Shown here: positions 31,728-40,081 of the stretch, piece by piece
Numbering within the stretch: the first letter of the stretch is position 1
Layout of the letters: each line of letters begins with the position of its first letter
NCBI RefSeq assembly: GCF_041080815.1
Contig: NZ_CP160205.1
Coordinates: forward strand, 5,270,001-5,334,000
Direction of reading: 5' to 3'
DNA from: Mucilaginibacter yixingensis
Lineage (GTDB): Bacteria; Bacteroidota; Bacteroidia; Sphingobacteriales; Sphingobacteriaceae
Length of the DNA: 64,000 nt
Notes under the pieces: generated by a model
The model's database searches: none
Seen by the model: the letters and a program-made list of their open reading frames with translations, nothing else
Told to the model about the DNA's origin: nothing
Program-made: the position numbers and the translations under genes

Positions 31728-33143
31728 TTAGAATTGGAAATAGATAAATTGTTTATTGTTAAACACGCCGAACAGGTAGCAGCTACAAACCATCAGGATA
31801 AAGATTACAAAAAACCAAAAGGTGTTTTTGGTAGGGATGGTGAGCCAATATTTTTCTTTAATGCATAGCAACACAATGAGGCCGATAGAAAAGAAGATCT
31901 CGGTTGTATTCATGGCGAATGATGCCGGCCCGAACGGCTTCATGTGCACTATCTTACCCAGAATATAAAACGCCTCGTGTACATACGGCGAGCGGAAAAA
32001 CACCCAGGTAACACAGGCAAATAGATAGGTAATGACAATACTCAGGTTGTTATACAGCCAATGCGGCCATGATTTGGAGAGCTTTTTACGAAACTTCTTG
32101 GTTTTAAACTCATACACCATGGCAATACCGTGCAACAGGCCGAAAATAACAAACGTCCACCCCGCCCCATGCCACAAACCACTGATGGCAAAGGTGACAA
32201 TCAAAGCAAATACCACTGCGTTTTTGCCCCAGTTGCGTCGGGCAATCATAATGGGGGTAAATAAATAATCGTTAAACCAGGTAGAGAGCGAGATATGCCA
32301 CCTGCGCCAAAACTCGGTAACGCTGGTGCTGATAAACGGCCTGTCGAAGTTGATCATCAGGTTATAGCCCATCGTGCGGGCTGCGCCCAGGGCGATGTCA
32401 GAATATCCCGAAAAATCGCAGTAAATCTGAAAGCCGTAAAACAATGCGGCCACACAAAGCGACGAGCCTGATTGTGTTTGTGGGTGTGCATAAGCGCCGT
32501 CGACAAGGATTGCAATTCTGTCGGCAATTACTACTTTTTTAAAGAAACCGGTAGCCATTTGCATAAGGCCGGCTTTCAGGTTTTCAAAGTCGTAGTCGTG
32601 CTCTTCATGAAACTGGTGCAGTACATTTTGCGGGCGCTCAATAGGGCCGGCTACCAGCTGCGGGTAGAACATGACATACAGCGCATAAATGCCAAAATGC
32701 TGCTCTGCTTTTTGGTTACCCCGGTAAACCTCCAGCGTATAACTCATGGCCTGAAACGTGTGGAACGACAAGCCAATAGGCAACAGGATTTTCAGGTAAG
32801 CCAGTGGCGGCGTATGGCCCGATACATCAAACAGCTCGTTAACGTTAAAGGCAATAAAGTTGTAGTATTTAAAAACGGCCAGCACACCAATATTGGCCAC
32901 CAAACTCATCACCAGGAAACGGCGTCGTTTACGGTGATCGGTTATTTTTTCAAGGTAGATGCCTGCATAATAATCAATCACGATAGTGAAACCGAGAATG
33001 AGGATATAGATGGGCACAAAGGCCATATAAAAGTAGCAGCTGGCTGCCAGCAACAAGATCCACCGGAATTTATAAGGTAGCTTAAAATAAGCTATGGTTA
33101 CAATGATGTAAAAAAGAATAAACGGAAGAGAATTAAACAGCAT
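31728..33143 (-). CDS. MBOAT-family membrane O-acyltransferase (AlgI-like)
   Basis: A 471-residue protein with about ten hydrophobic segments. The MBOAT core is intact: GIYALYVMFYPQLVAGPIER, FCDFSGYSDIALGAARTMGY, FWRRWHISLSTWFNDYLF and the catalytic-histidine region SGLWHGAGWTFVIFGLLHG. It should move an acetyl group from a cytoplasmic donor across the inner membrane for polysaccharide O-acetylation, as AlgI does in alginate synthesis. It is first in the pair with the SGNH protein. A TAATTTTG box lies about 28 bp upstream of the start (33178-33171 on the minus strand). Confidence 0.92.
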   Translation of the reverse strand: MLFNSLPFILFYIIVTIAYFKLPYKFRWILLLAASCYFYMAFVPIYILILGFTIVIDYYAGIYLEKITDHRKRRRFLVMSLVANIGVLAVFKYYNFIAFNVNELFDVSGHTPPLAYLKILLPIGLSFHTFQAMSYTLEVYRGNQKAEQHFGIYALYVMFYPQLVAGPIERPQNVLHQFHEEHDYDFENLKAGLMQMATGFFKKVVIADRIAILVDGAYAHPQTQSGSSLCVAALFYGFQIYCDFSGYSDIALGAARTMGYNLMINFDRPFISTSVTEFWRRWHISLSTWFNDYLFTPIMIARRNWGKNAVVFALIVTFAISGLWHGAGWTFVIFGLLHGIAMVYEFKTKKFRKKLSKSWPHWLYNNLSIVITYLFACVTWVFFRSPYVHEAFYILGKIVHMKPFGPASFAMNTTEIFFSIGLIVLLCIKEKYWLTIPTKNTFWFFVIFILMVCSCYLFGVFNNKQFIYFQF

Positions 33144-33170
33144 TGAACCGGTGTGTAATTTTTAAAGGCG

Positions 33171-33178
33171 CAAAATTA
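33171..33178 (-). promoter_or_regulatory. -7 box TAATTTTG upstream of the MBOAT gene
   Basis: On the minus strand TAATTTTG fits TAnnTTTG, with a predicted leader of about 20 nt before the ATG at 33143. Confidence 0.45.
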
Positions 33179-33249
33179 AGCAAATTAACGTAAGGTAGAA
33201 ATGAGGGTATGTACAGCGGCAGTGGATAGGTGTGGGGATGGATGTCCTT

Positions 33250-33333
33250 GTCATGCTGAACTTGTTTCAGCACCCCACTTGCTTGGTAACGTGCCGACCG
33301 TCCTGTGGGGTCCCGAAACAAGTTCGGGATGAC
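33250..33333. repeat. GTCATGCTGAACTTGTTTCAG inverted repeat
   Basis: GTCATGCTGAACTTGTTTCA plus GCACCCCAC on the left matches the reverse complement of GTGGGGTCCCGAAACAAGTT plus CGGGATGAC on the right, with five mismatches over 29 bp. It separates the MBOAT pair from the glycosyltransferases. Confidence 0.8.
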
Positions 33334-33356
33334 CTATAGTGCGGCCGAAGAGATAG

Positions 33357-34115
33357 TTAATCATTCGTCCGTCGCTCTTTTAACCAGTACCAGCCCAGGT
33401 TAAAGGCAATAATAAAGTGATTGAATATGGTTGGTACTAGTCCATAGTAGCGCTTCATAATATCAAAACGCTCCATCAGGCTTTGTTTGTGTTTGGTTTT
33501 AGACATGCCGCCAACCATATATTTAGCTACATAGCCGGGTACGCGCACAATGGTTTTAGCTTTTTTAGTTGCGCGGATAATCCAGTCGATATCTGCGCTT
33601 AACTGATATTTGGGGTCATACGGCTCGGCCATACTGCGGCGCACATAAATAGCCTGGTGACTAATGCTCATGCCGTATTTAAACCCGCGCCAGGTAAACC
33701 GCTCGGGGGCCTTGTGCCGGCGCTGACCCAGGCTCACCTGTTGATCGGTAATCATCTCGGTTTCGCCATAATAAATATCAGCATCGGGTGCGGCGGCAAA
33801 AACATGGGCCACGGTTTCGTTATCATAAAACTCATCGCCAGAGTTCATGAAGATCACGTAATCGCCGGTAGCTTTGGCCAGGCCTTTGTTCATGGCATCA
33901 TAAATGCCTTTGTCTTTTTCGCTGATGAGTTGAGCAATTTTATGGCCCTGCTGCTTTATTTTATCCAGCGTGCCGTCGGTAGAGGCGCCGTCAATCACCA
34001 GATATTCAATATTGGTATACGTTTGCCCGATAACCGAACGCATGGTGCGCTCAATATGCCGGGCATCATTATACACCACCGTTATGACCGATAATTTGGG
34101 TTGAAACGTTGCCAT
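33357..34115 (-). CDS. family 2 glycosyltransferase
   Basis: A 252-residue GT-A fold transferase. LSVITVVYNDARHIERTMRS is the nucleotide-binding start, YLVIDGASTDGT the next strand, and DKGIYDAMNKGLAKATGDYVIFMNSGDEF carries the metal-binding acids (usually DxD; here NSGDE). The C-terminal helix pattern is like WcaA/WcaE-type enzymes of exopolysaccharide synthesis. No membrane segment is obvious except a weak one near the C-terminus. Its start overlaps the GT4 stop by 1 bp (TAATG), so the two are translated together. The sugar is unknown. Confidence 0.9.
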   Translation of the reverse strand: MATFQPKLSVITVVYNDARHIERTMRSVIGQTYTNIEYLVIDGASTDGTLDKIKQQGHKIAQLISEKDKGIYDAMNKGLAKATGDYVIFMNSGDEFYDNETVAHVFAAAPDADIYYGETEMITDQQVSLGQRRHKAPERFTWRGFKYGMSISHQAIYVRRSMAEPYDPKYQLSADIDWIIRATKKAKTIVRVPGYVAKYMVGGMSKTKHKQSLMERFDIMKRYYGLVPTIFNHFIIAFNLGWYWLKERRTND

Positions 34116-35380
34116 TATTTTAACAGGGATTGATAAACGGCCATGTATTTAGAGGCTACTACCTCATCGTTAAACGTTGCCAGCACTTTCTGGCGGGCGG
34201 CTTGTGCCAGTTGGGTACGATCTGCGGTTGTTAATACGTGATTTAAGCCCGCAGCCAGATCTGTTGCCGATTTATATTTAGCCAGATAGCCGTTCTGCTG
34301 ATGATCGATCATATCCGGAATGCCGCCCGTGTTAAAAGCTACCACCGGCACGCCGCAGGCCATGGCTTCCATCACAGTGTTGGGCAGATTATCTTCAATG
34401 GCAGGGGTTACAAAAACATCGGCCAGACCATATATTTCAGCAATATCTTTTTCTGAACTGATGATGCCCAGCTCATAAGCCTTGAATGGCAGCATCGTGG
34501 TGCCAAAAGCCTTGTTTTTGCCAAAAATTACCACGGCAATATCATCGGCATCAACATGCTGCTCTTTTAATAACTCCAGCGCTTCAATTAAATAGGTCAA
34601 ACCTTTGCGGCGATCCATAATGTTGGCTGCGCCGAAAAGGATAATATGTTTTTCATTACCTATGCCCCATTTGCTGCGCAAGGCGGCTTTATCTCCCGGT
34701 TTAAAAACGGTGGAATCGATAGGATTAGGAATGGTCTCGATACGGAAGCCCGAGAGCAGCGAACTTTTGCGCGCCATATCTGCCAGCCAGTGGCTGCACG
34801 TTACAAAAGTGATGCTGTCTTTACGCTCATACAAGCGGTTCTTGTGTTTCCATCCGTATGAAGACAGATCTTTGGCTTGGTTGCTGTTCAGCATCCAGCA
34901 GTGGCCGCAATGATGCTCAAAATGGTTGCAATCGCCGGCGTAGTGACAGCCGCCGGTAAAGGTCCACATATCATGCAGGGTCCACACCACTGGCTTGTTG
35001 AGGCGCAGCAAACGTTTGAGATCTTTGATGGAGAGGAAGCCCTGATTGGTCCAGTGCAGGTGCAAAACATCAGCCTGGGTAATCACCTGTTCTTTGCTGA
35101 TGTCAGTACCGGTAGATGCTGTTGAAAACGCAAAGCGCACAGTTTTATCCGCCTCGTGAAACAGCATAAACGGAATGCGCTCTGCAAAAAAGTTAAGGTT
35201 TTTACGCAGGCGACCGATCAGCCCATTATTTATTGAAACAACTGCTTCATTATCGGTGCGCTTTTCCTGTACCAGTAAACGCGCCTCAGGTGTTTTTTTG
35301 CGCAATGCCCTTAGCAGGCGCATACAGGCGGCAGGAGCGCCACCACCGGCGTCGGCAGTGTTAATTAGGGTAACTTTCAT
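34115..35380 (-). CDS. family 4 glycosyltransferase
   Basis: A 421-residue GT-B transferase. The N-terminal domain begins MKVTLINTADAGGGAPAACM, where the GGGAP loop is typical of polysaccharide GT4 enzymes. A histidine- and cysteine-rich stretch lies near the middle of the first domain (CHYAGDCNHFEHHCGHCW), a known insertion in some GT4s. The C-terminal donor domain has IILFGAANIMDRRKGLTYL and EDNLPNTVMEAMACGVPVVAFNTGG, with the nucleotide-sugar-binding E...E pair. An alternative start three codons upstream (35389) is possible. It heads the two-gene unit with the GT2. Confidence 0.9.
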   Translation of the reverse strand: MKVTLINTADAGGGAPAACMRLLRALRKKTPEARLLVQEKRTDNEAVVSINNGLIGRLRKNLNFFAERIPFMLFHEADKTVRFAFSTASTGTDISKEQVITQADVLHLHWTNQGFLSIKDLKRLLRLNKPVVWTLHDMWTFTGGCHYAGDCNHFEHHCGHCWMLNSNQAKDLSSYGWKHKNRLYERKDSITFVTCSHWLADMARKSSLLSGFRIETIPNPIDSTVFKPGDKAALRSKWGIGNEKHIILFGAANIMDRRKGLTYLIEALELLKEQHVDADDIAVVIFGKNKAFGTTMLPFKAYELGIISSEKDIAEIYGLADVFVTPAIEDNLPNTVMEAMACGVPVVAFNTGGIPDMIDHQQNGYLAKYKSATDLAAGLNHVLTTADRTQLAQAARQKVLATFNDEVVASKYMAVYQSLLK

Positions 35381-35441
35381 GGCAGGCATTGCTTTTTAGG
35401 GCAATGATAATGATTATATGCCAATAGCCACAGTTGCCATT

Positions 35442-35449
35442 TACCTTTG
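35442..35449 (+). promoter_or_regulatory. -7 box TACCTTTG upstream of the acetyltransferase gene
   Basis: An exact TAnnTTTG box with a predicted leader of about 60 nt. That leader contains a short open frame (35487-35534) which overlaps the start of the acetyltransferase gene. Confidence 0.5.
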
Positions 35450-35486
35450 CCCGTAATAATTTTGTGCGCGCCGCTATATCATCAAA

Positions 35487-35534
35487 ATGAAAATTTTACT
35501 TTTGATGCTCAGCAACAATGGCAAACAACATTAG
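35487..35534 (+). CDS. possible 15-codon leader ORF overlapping the acetyltransferase start
   Basis: ATG at 35487 encodes MKILLLMLSNNGKQH and stops at 35534, 16 bp inside the next gene in another frame. It could couple or regulate translation of the acetyltransferase, or be chance. No ribosome-binding site stands out. Confidence 0.25.
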   Translation: MKILLLMLSNNGKQH

Positions 35535-36069
35535 CTATAATCTATTTCAGGACCAAAAGGCAAACCGGGGCAACTTTAAGGGGCAACTGGTGATGTTCTT
35601 ATTTCGGTTGGTGATGCTGATTAACCGCTCAATGATCCTGAAGGTGATCTTGTTTCCGTACCTGATGTTTTACCGCTTTTTTGTGGAGTGGGTGCTGGGT
35701 GTTGAACTACCCCGTAAAACACAGGTAGGCCGCGGATTGATTATCTATCACGGTCAGGCACTGGTGGTAAATTTTAAAACTATTATTGGCGAGAACTGCG
35801 TACTGCGTAACTCGGTTACCATTGGTCATAAAAAGCTGGCCGACGGCACGCTGAGCGGCTGCCCGCGTATAGGCAACAACGTAGATATTGGTGCTAACGC
35901 CTGCATCATCGGCGATATTACCATCGGCAACAACGTTATTATTGGTGCCGGTGCGGTAGTGGTGAAAGATGTGCCGGATAATTGTACAGTGGTAGGAAAC
36001 CCGGGGAGAATCCTGAGTTCCACACCCCTCCCAACCCTCCCCGAAGGGGAGGGCTTTAGAACTAATTGA
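35518..36069 (+). CDS. serine-acetyltransferase-like hexapeptide transferase
   Basis: A 183-residue left-handed beta-helix acyltransferase. The N-terminal half (about 20-60) is helical and hydrophobic, then come the hexapeptide repeats: GRGLIIYHGQALVVNFKTII, RIGNNVDIGANACIIGDITI, GNNVIIGAGAVVVKDVPDN, ending VVGNPGRI. The catalytic His is in IIYHGQA. It is close to CysE-like and WcaB-type acetyltransferases; the location in a polysaccharide region favours a sugar substrate. The last 14 or so residues (TPLPTLPEGEGFRTN) come from a boundary repeat at 36024-36059 and are not part of the fold. Confidence 0.87.
   Translation: MANNISYNLFQDQKANRGNFKGQLVMFLFRLVMLINRSMILKVILFPYLMFYRFFVEWVLGVELPRKTQVGRGLIIYHGQALVVNFKTIIGENCVLRNSVTIGHKKLADGTLSGCPRIGNNVDIGANACIIGDITIGNNVIIGAGAVVVKDVPDNCTVVGNPGRILSSTPLPTLPEGEGFRTN
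36024..36059 (+). repeat. C/G-rich boundary repeat at the 3' end of the acetyltransferase gene
   Basis: ACCCCTCCCAACCCTCCCCG, then AAGGGGAGGGCTTTAG. The palindrome CCCTCCCC-GAA-GGGGAGGG is in frame and codes for LPTLPEGEG. It is inverted relative to the copy at 36147-36183, so the two bracket the gene junction. Confidence 0.85.
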
Positions 36070-36078
36070 AGCTTAATC

Positions 36079-36927
36079 ATGAGTGAGAATAATAATCAGA
36101 CCGATTCTTTAAATGTCGATAAAGGCAAAGAAACCACGCCATCAGGAGCCCTCCCCCTCGGGGAGGGTTTGGGGGGGGGGGGGTTAACCGACCGCGCCTT
36201 CTGGAAAGCCTTTTGGGAATCAAAGAAAGACTTGATTTTTCACATAAAGCCCGATTATTATTTTGGCGATATGATGGGCAAACTGATTGCCGATAAAGGC
36301 ATCAAAAACGCTATTGAGTTGGGTGGTTTCCCTGGTTATTATGCCACTTATCTCAAGAAATACCAGCACCTGGAAACCACGCTGTTTGACTATTATATTC
36401 ACAAACCCATCATTGATGAACTGCTCACGTTTAACGGATTGAAGCCGGGCGATGTACAGATCATCGAATCGGACCTGTTTACTTATCAGCCAGAAAAACT
36501 GTATGATATGGTGACCTCGTTTGGTCTGATTGAGCATTTTAGCGATACCAAAGATATCATCAACCGTCACCTTAACTTCCTGAAACCCGGTGGCGTGCTG
36601 TTTATTACCCTCCCCAACTTTAAAGGCGTAAACGGCTGGGTGCAACGCAGGTTTGACCGCGCTAATTACGATAAGCATTTCATCGAAAGTATGGATTTGC
36701 CACGCCTTACCCGAATTTGCAAAGAGCTGGGCTTGGAGGAGGTGGAAAGCACCTATCATGGCCGTTTCTCTGTTTGGCTGGAGAACCGCGCGCAACAGAG
36801 TGGCCTGGTAAAAGGCCTGGTAAAAACCATTTGGCTGGCCGGTAAGGTGTTTACTAAGCTGGTGCCTGTGGAGACCAAATCATTATCGCCATATATTGTG
36901 GTAAAGGCGGTGAAACCATTAGCTTAA
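36079..36927 (+). CDS. class I SAM-dependent methyltransferase with a G13 tract in its coding sequence
   Basis: A 282-residue protein. Residues 1-35 are a low-complexity tail made partly from a boundary repeat (SGALPLGEGLGGGG), with the four glycines encoded by a run of 13 G (36171-36183). The methyltransferase fold starts at about residue 37: IKNAIELGGFPGYYATYL is the SAM site, YDMVTSFGLIEHFSD motif II, and FLKPGGVLFITLPN the post-II strand. It starts 9 bp after the acetyltransferase stop, so it should be co-transcribed and modify the same polysaccharide or its precursor. Slippage in the G-run would frameshift the whole enzyme, and no ATG lies between the run and the fold. Confidence 0.85.
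   Translation: MSENNNQTDSLNVDKGKETTPSGALPLGEGLGGGGLTDRAFWKAFWESKKDLIFHIKPDYYFGDMMGKLIADKGIKNAIELGGFPGYYATYLKKYQHLETTLFDYYIHKPIIDELLTFNGLKPGDVQIIESDLFTYQPEKLYDMVTSFGLIEHFSDTKDIINRHLNFLKPGGVLFITLPNFKGVNGWVQRRFDRANYDKHFIESMDLPRLTRICKELGLEEVESTYHGRFSVWLENRAQQSGLVKGLVKTIWLAGKVFTKLVPVETKSLSPYIVVKAVKPLA
36147..36183 (-). repeat. C/G-rich boundary repeat with G13 homopolymer, reversed, inside the methyltransferase gene
   Basis: AGCCCTCCCCCTCGGGGAGG, then GTTT and 13 G. Its reverse complement has the layout of the copy at 36024 (C-run, AAACCCTCCCC, palindrome). The G-run is longer than in any other copy in this window. Confidence 0.85.
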
Positions 36928-36984
36928 ATTTAATTTCCTGGTCTGCATAATGTGCGGGGCCATTCATCAACAACGGCTTTGTAA

Positions 36985-37135
36985 ACACCAGACGTTCCTC
37001 CGGAACGTATCCGGACAATGCCGCTTTGCTACCCACCAAACATCCCTCCGGGATGAAAAACGAGATTCGTTCCAGCGGAATGCTGGTCAGTTGCTATCAA
37101 CCGTATCTGTCTAGAACGTCCCAGCGGAACGCCTG
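36985..37135. repeat. cluster of CRTYCCTCCGGRAYG-type palindromes
   Basis: CGTTCCTCCGGAACG (36993-37007) and CATCCCTCCGGGATG (37041-37055) are perfect or near-perfect 15-bp palindromes. TTCGTTCCAGCGGAATGCTG (about 37066-37085) and CGTCCCAGCGGAACGCCTGG (about 37117-37136) are related. No gene lies in 36928-37314; the rest is unremarkable A/T-rich promoter-like DNA. Confidence 0.75.
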
Positions 37136-37314
37136 GTGAAAGACGACTTTATCAGTATTCTGTTTTGCCTCGAACAAGCGTGTCTCTTTCATTCCTCACA
37201 AAATCACCACTTTAAATTTATTTTCCTGCCCATGTAATATTTAACTAAATTTTTCGTCATATACCGCAACCGATCACAAACGGCCAAACTGAAACCTATA
37301 TCAACCAAACCTAA

Positions 37315-40050
37315 ATGACCAAATCTATCGCAATCCTGTGTGCTTTGCTGTGCCTTATTGTGTCAGCATCTGCGCAAAATCGCGGAAACATTCATGGGAA
37401 AATTATTGACTCCGCCAACCACGAGCCAATGGATTTTGCTACTGTTGCCGCTGTAAACCCTAAAGATTCATCATTAATTTCTTACACGCTTACCACAAAA
37501 GGAGGGGCTTTTGCATTGCATAACCTGCCGGCGGGTAAACCGCTAAAACTGGTGGTATCATTTGTCAGCTACCAGAACTATCGTGAAGAGTTTATGCTGG
37601 ACAAAGGCGAGACGCACGACTTTGGCTCCATCAAACTAAGCAGCAAAATTGCCAGCCTGAGCGAAGTGAAAATAACAGCTGATGCACCGCCTGTTATGGC
37701 AAAGAAAGATACCATTGAGTTTAACGCAGAGGCCTTTAAAACACCGCCCAACGCCGTAGTTGAAGAGTTGTTGCGCCGCTTGCCCGGTGTTGAGGTGGAT
37801 ATGGATGGTAATATCACCTACAACGGTAAAACAGTAAACAAGCTGATGGTAAATGGCAAACGCTTTTTTGCCAACGACCCGCGCATAGCATCAAAAAACC
37901 TTGATGCAGCCCTGATTGCTAAAGTACAGGTATATGATGACCGGGAGGATGACCCAGACCACCTCATCCCAGACTCGAAAGTAAATAAGATTATCAATCT
38001 GAAACTAAAAGCTGCTATTAAGAAGAGCACTTTTGGCAAACTGCACGGCGGCGCCGGTACGCGTGACCGTTGGGATGCGGGCCTGCTCTATAACCAAATG
38101 CGCGATACGCTGCAGGCCAGTTTAATATTGGTTGGCAACAACCTAAACCGTACCGGGTTTAACAGCAATGATCTGGGCACTATGGGGGGCTTTAACCGTA
38201 GCAATGGTTCAAATGGTGGTTATAACACGGGCATAGCTACCGGAGGGCGCAACCCATCTGGCATACAAACAGTAGCGTCGGGCGGTCTTAACCTCAATAA
38301 CGATTATGGCAAGAAGTTAAAAGTTAACCTGCTTTATTATTACAGCTACACTAAGGATGAGAACAATTCATCTCAGTTTAATCAACAACTTTTTTCAGAT
38401 ACCACACTTTTTGGCAGAAACAGCTACACACGTAACAACGTTACCAACAATCATAACATTAGCGGTTTGGTAGAGTGGAACCCTGATACTACCACCAAGA
38501 TCAGGTATCAGCCTAAGGTTACCTTTACCAATAGTAATGGGGGAAGCCATAGTAATAGCTTTACCTATAATAATTTTGTTCCCCAAATAAACCAGTCTGA
38601 TAACACCTCAAGCAACGCTAACAATAACTTTCAGTTTCAGCACACCCTGAGTTATTACCATCAAAAAGGTAAGGATGGGCCATCGCTTAATATTAACCAT
38701 AGCTTGTCTGTCAACCCGGGTAGCGGACAAAGCTATAACACCAATTTAATTACGTCTTATACGTCTGCACTGCCCTCTGCCAATTTGTATAGGCTAAGCG
38801 ATGATGCTAACGAAAGCAGCAGTGGTAATTTGAGTGTTAACTACCGCTATCCGTTTAATAAAAAGTTTACCGGTACGGTTAATGCCAATGCTAATTATAG
38901 CTATAGCCACGGGCGCAATTTTATTTATGACGAGGATCTGAAAACCGGCCAGTACACTATTTATATAGACAGCCTGAGCCGCAACATGATCCGTAGGCAA
39001 ATGACGGAGACTTTGCACCCCGAACTACAGTACCAGGTAACTAAGAAAACCCGCCTCACGGCCGGTTTGGATGTACAGTTGATGCAAACTTACAACATCT
39101 TCCATCGCAATCTGCCCGATCTTAACCGTCATGACGTGTTCCTGATGCCATCATTCAGCATGTACACCGGTAACTTTAGTTTTGATTACAATACTTATGT
39201 GAGGCAGCCAGATATTAATAGTTTGATGCCAGATACACTGGTTTACAACCAGCTTTCCAGCTCGGCCGGTAACCCCGACTTGAAGCCTACGCGCACCCAT
39301 AGTTTTTACGCCAGCTATTACGCCAGCAACAGCGATAAAAACATCAACTATAATATTTACGGCAACCTCTCTATTGATGAGAACAGCATTTCTAGTCAGC
39401 GCGTAATTACTGCGCAGGGTGCCAGTTTCACCAGACCCATTAACCGCAATGGCGCTTACTATGCTTATGCCGGTGTGGCATTTAGCAAAGGGTTTAAGAA
39501 AATAAACAAATGGCAGGTCAGGTATTCTCCGCGCATCTTCTTTAATTATCAACGCAGCTTTTTCCAGGTTAATAACAAGGAGGGTTTCACACTTACTTAC
39601 GCTGCCCAATTTTATCAGCAATGCTATCTTAATTATGATAATAAGTTTGATCTTAACCCGAGTATCAATATTTCTCCCCGCATCACTACGTACCAGGACG
39701 TAGATTATCCGCGGGTAAATTATGTATCGCGCGGTTTTTCATTACCGCTTAACGTGCGCGGTGTTAAGCACTGGGTATTTGAGGCTAATTATGATTATAC
39801 GTACAACCCGCTGGCTACGCAGGGCTTTCAGCGCACCATGAACATCGTCAATATAGCTGTTACCCGTTTGTTCCAGTTTCGAGATCGCGGGGAGATCAAG
39901 CTATCATGCTATGACCTGTTTGACCAAAATGTTAGTTCCTATCGGTACGCAACAGGCAACATTACTGCCGACGTGCAAAGCCTGGTGCTGAAAAGATATT
40001 TCCTGCTGACGTATGCTTACCGGTTTACTAAGACGATTACGAAGAAGTAG
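37315..40050 (+). CDS. outer-membrane beta-barrel protein with carboxypeptidase-regulatory N-terminal domain
   Basis: A 911-residue protein: signal peptide (1-20, ending SASAQ), a CarboxypepD_reg-like domain (about 24-105, GNIHGKIIDSANHEPMDFAT through GSIKLSS) and a short plug-like domain (about 120-235). The last contains EVKITADAPP, VVEELLRRLPGVEVDMDGNI and VNKLMVNGKRFFANDPRIAS. Beta-barrel strands rich in alternating aromatic residues run to the end (RYFLLTYAYRFTKTITKK). It resembles the TonB-receptor-like barrels of Bacteroidota (OMP_b-brl_3 type). No TonB box is evident and no SusD partner follows, so it is not a classical SusCD system. The transported substrate is unknown. Confidence 0.88.
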   Translation: MTKSIAILCALLCLIVSASAQNRGNIHGKIIDSANHEPMDFATVAAVNPKDSSLISYTLTTKGGAFALHNLPAGKPLKLVVSFVSYQNYREEFMLDKGETHDFGSIKLSSKIASLSEVKITADAPPVMAKKDTIEFNAEAFKTPPNAVVEELLRRLPGVEVDMDGNITYNGKTVNKLMVNGKRFFANDPRIASKNLDAALIAKVQVYDDREDDPDHLIPDSKVNKIINLKLKAAIKKSTFGKLHGGAGTRDRWDAGLLYNQMRDTLQASLILVGNNLNRTGFNSNDLGTMGGFNRSNGSNGGYNTGIATGGRNPSGIQTVASGGLNLNNDYGKKLKVNLLYYYSYTKDENNSSQFNQQLFSDTTLFGRNSYTRNNVTNNHNISGLVEWNPDTTTKIRYQPKVTFTNSNGGSHSNSFTYNNFVPQINQSDNTSSNANNNFQFQHTLSYYHQKGKDGPSLNINHSLSVNPGSGQSYNTNLITSYTSALPSANLYRLSDDANESSSGNLSVNYRYPFNKKFTGTVNANANYSYSHGRNFIYDEDLKTGQYTIYIDSLSRNMIRRQMTETLHPELQYQVTKKTRLTAGLDVQLMQTYNIFHRNLPDLNRHDVFLMPSFSMYTGNFSFDYNTYVRQPDINSLMPDTLVYNQLSSSAGNPDLKPTRTHSFYASYYASNSDKNINYNIYGNLSIDENSISSQRVITAQGASFTRPINRNGAYYAYAGVAFSKGFKKINKWQVRYSPRIFFNYQRSFFQVNNKEGFTLTYAAQFYQQCYLNYDNKFDLNPSINISPRITTYQDVDYPRVNYVSRGFSLPLNVRGVKHWVFEANYDYTYNPLATQGFQRTMNIVNIAVTRLFQFRDRGEIKLSCYDLFDQNVSSYRYATGNITADVQSLVLKRYFLLTYAYRFTKTITKK

Positions 40051-40081
40051 CGGCTAAGAAAAAGACCTCTTTACAAAGAAA

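Noticed and set aside
33039..33060. Possible tRNA-like clover near the MBOAT start
   Set aside because: No acceptor/TPsiC/anticodon pattern could be laid out; I found no tRNA in the window.
36079..36927. Methyltransferase as a frameshifted pseudogene
   Set aside because: With 13 G the frame is intact from ATG to stop and the fold is complete; the tract is a risk, not a break.
37315..40050. SusC/SusD nutrient-uptake system
   Set aside because: There is no SusD-like lipoprotein next to the barrel gene, and the barrel lacks a visible TonB box and the usual SusC length.
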